64,000 nucleotides of DNA from JAJEBT01 sp965221485 (GTDB lineage Bacteria; Pseudomonadota; Alphaproteobacteria; MPNO01; UBA830). Where the stretch lies: contig OZ244893.1 of the NCBI GenBank assembly GCA_965221485.1, forward strand, positions 1-64,000, written 5' to 3'. Position numbers and translations under genes: made by a program. Positions 63,459-64,000 of this stretch are shown here, piece after piece. The notes below the pieces were generated by a model, which ran no database searches, had not been told where the DNA came from, and saw only the letters and a list, made by a program, of their open reading frames with translations. Positions within the stretch are counted from its first letter, which is position 1. Each line of letters begins with the position of its first letter.

Positions 63459-64000
63459 GTGAAGCCAGTTGACGACCACATCAAGGGCCAACTGACCCGG
63501 CACCTTAACTGCATCGGCACGAAGCTTGAAGCTGATGTAGTTGCAATCGTAAGTCCGATCCTCCCCGGACTCGAACTGACGCTTCGCCATGCAATCGAAG
63601 TGCTTTCCAGCGAGCGGGAATCTGTTGCGATAATTCTTGATACCCCAGGTGGGATCGCAGAAGTCGTGGAACGGATGGTGACTGCAATTCGATCGGCTTA
63701 CCGGGAGGTTACGGTTATCGTGCCGGATCGCGCCATGTCGGCGGGCACGATATTTGCCTTGAGTGCCGATCGCATCATGATGGATCATCTTTCCTGTCTG
63801 GGTCCCATCGACCCACAAATCGAGAGAGAAGGCAAGCTGGTTCCAGCCCTCTCCTATCTGAATCAGTTCGAGCGCCTCAACCAGAAGGCACAGGACGGTG
63901 CACTTTCCACCGCCGAGTACGCGCTTCTGAATAAACTCGATCTCGGTGAACTCTATCAATTCGAACAAGCGCGCGAGCTGTCTATCGAGCTTCTCGTCAA
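63459..64000 (+). CDS. Serine dehydrogenase proteinase (SDH_sah, ClpP/SppA-class), 5' part, runs off the window
   Basis: At least 180 residues, incomplete at the right edge. From the GTG at 63459 it reads MKPVDDHIKGQLTRHLNCIG (start unproven), then VAIVSPILPG, SVAIILDTPGGIAEVVERMV with the DTPGG motif at 61-65, VIVPDRAMSAGTIFALSADR with the candidate nucleophile Ser94, and HLSCLGPIDPQIEREG. These are the signatures of the SDH_sah family of crotonase-fold serine proteases. An in-frame stop lies at 63411, so the start is at or after that. It sits next to transposase relics and the exonuclease-BRCT gene, suggesting accessory DNA; role unknown. The frame called on the opposite strand is a shadow. 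Confidence 0.8.
   Translation, partial: MKPVDDHIKGQLTRHLNCIGTKLEADVVAIVSPILPGLELTLRHAIEVLSSERESVAIILDTPGGIAEVVERMVTAIRSAYREVTVIVPDRAMSAGTIFALSADRIMMDHLSCLGPIDPQIEREGKLVPALSYLNQFERLNQKAQDGALSTAEYALLNKLDLGELYQFEQARELSIELLV

Noticed and set aside
63426..63968. Minus-strand frame of 180 codons
   Set aside because: The opposite strand encodes the recognisable SDH-type protease, so this is a shadow.

Overview
The window reads as chromosomal DNA of a GC-rich alphaproteobacterium, probably Rhodospirillales-like. The evidence is gene content and order: an ATP12-type F1-ATPase chaperone after rarA, crcB, a pseudouridine synthase and a HAD phosphatase; a DUF1489 protein; a long two-domain dCTP deaminase; adjacent recA and alaS; and a 41-residue zinc-free L36. 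No rRNA genes or CRISPR array are visible. The only tRNA found is tRNA-Leu(GAG).

Region 1 (1-19.2 kb) is one huge minus-strand gene for an exported repeat protein. It has an N-terminal signal and a fibronectin-III-like domain. These are followed by a few divergent Ig-like modules and then about 26 copies of a 612-bp (204-residue) unit that look identical in DNA sequence. The first 1.6 kb carries single-base indels and two chimeric joins, so the C-terminus is missing and the left edge is probably a misassembled or recombining repeat.

Region 2 (19.3-21.2 kb) has no convincing gene and includes an AT-rich patch upstream of the giant gene. Region 3 (21.2-26.6 kb) is a tightly packed plus-strand operon: a Deg-type protease, rarA, crcB, rluC-like, a HAD phosphatase and ATP12, mostly with overlapping stop and start codons. 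Region 4 (26.7-34.2 kb) holds two 1,318-bp copies of an ISAzo13-type insertion sequence in inverted orientation. Between them lie the 3' end of a dead hlyD-type gene, lipB, tRNA-Leu, mgtE and DUF1489. Region 5 (34.2-41.0 kb) holds an M48 protease with a DUF898 membrane protein, a class IV aminotransferase and a two-subunit Tat-exported GMC dehydrogenase.

Region 6 (41.2-48.1 kb) starts with a periplasmic cyclophilin and then holds a candidate aromatic-acid catabolic cluster: ferredoxin reductase, Rieske ferredoxin, a gentisate-dioxygenase-like cupin, a RidA protein, the alpha and beta subunits of a ring-hydroxylating oxygenase, and a PdxA-like dehydrogenase. The parts resemble salicylate 5-hydroxylase/gentisate pathways and also terephthalate-type pathways (oxygenase plus PdxA-family dihydrodiol dehydrogenase). 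The RidA protein hints at an amino-substituted intermediate. The combination is the best candidate here for an undescribed pathway.

Region 7 (48.1-58.3 kb) is housekeeping: dcd, recA, alaS, a dienelactone-hydrolase-family protein, rpmJ, glcD and an FMN 2-hydroxy-acid oxidase. Region 8 (58.9-64.0 kb) is an accessory island made of fragments of a tyrosine recombinase, an IS91-type transposase and two IS4-type transposases. Among them are a lower-GC exonuclease-BRCT gene and the start of a ClpP/SppA-class serine protease that runs off the window.

Unusually long gene-poor stretches (about 0.5 to 1.9 kb) separate many blocks. Together with the dead gene fragments and IS remnants they suggest a genome undergoing erosion; this is inference.
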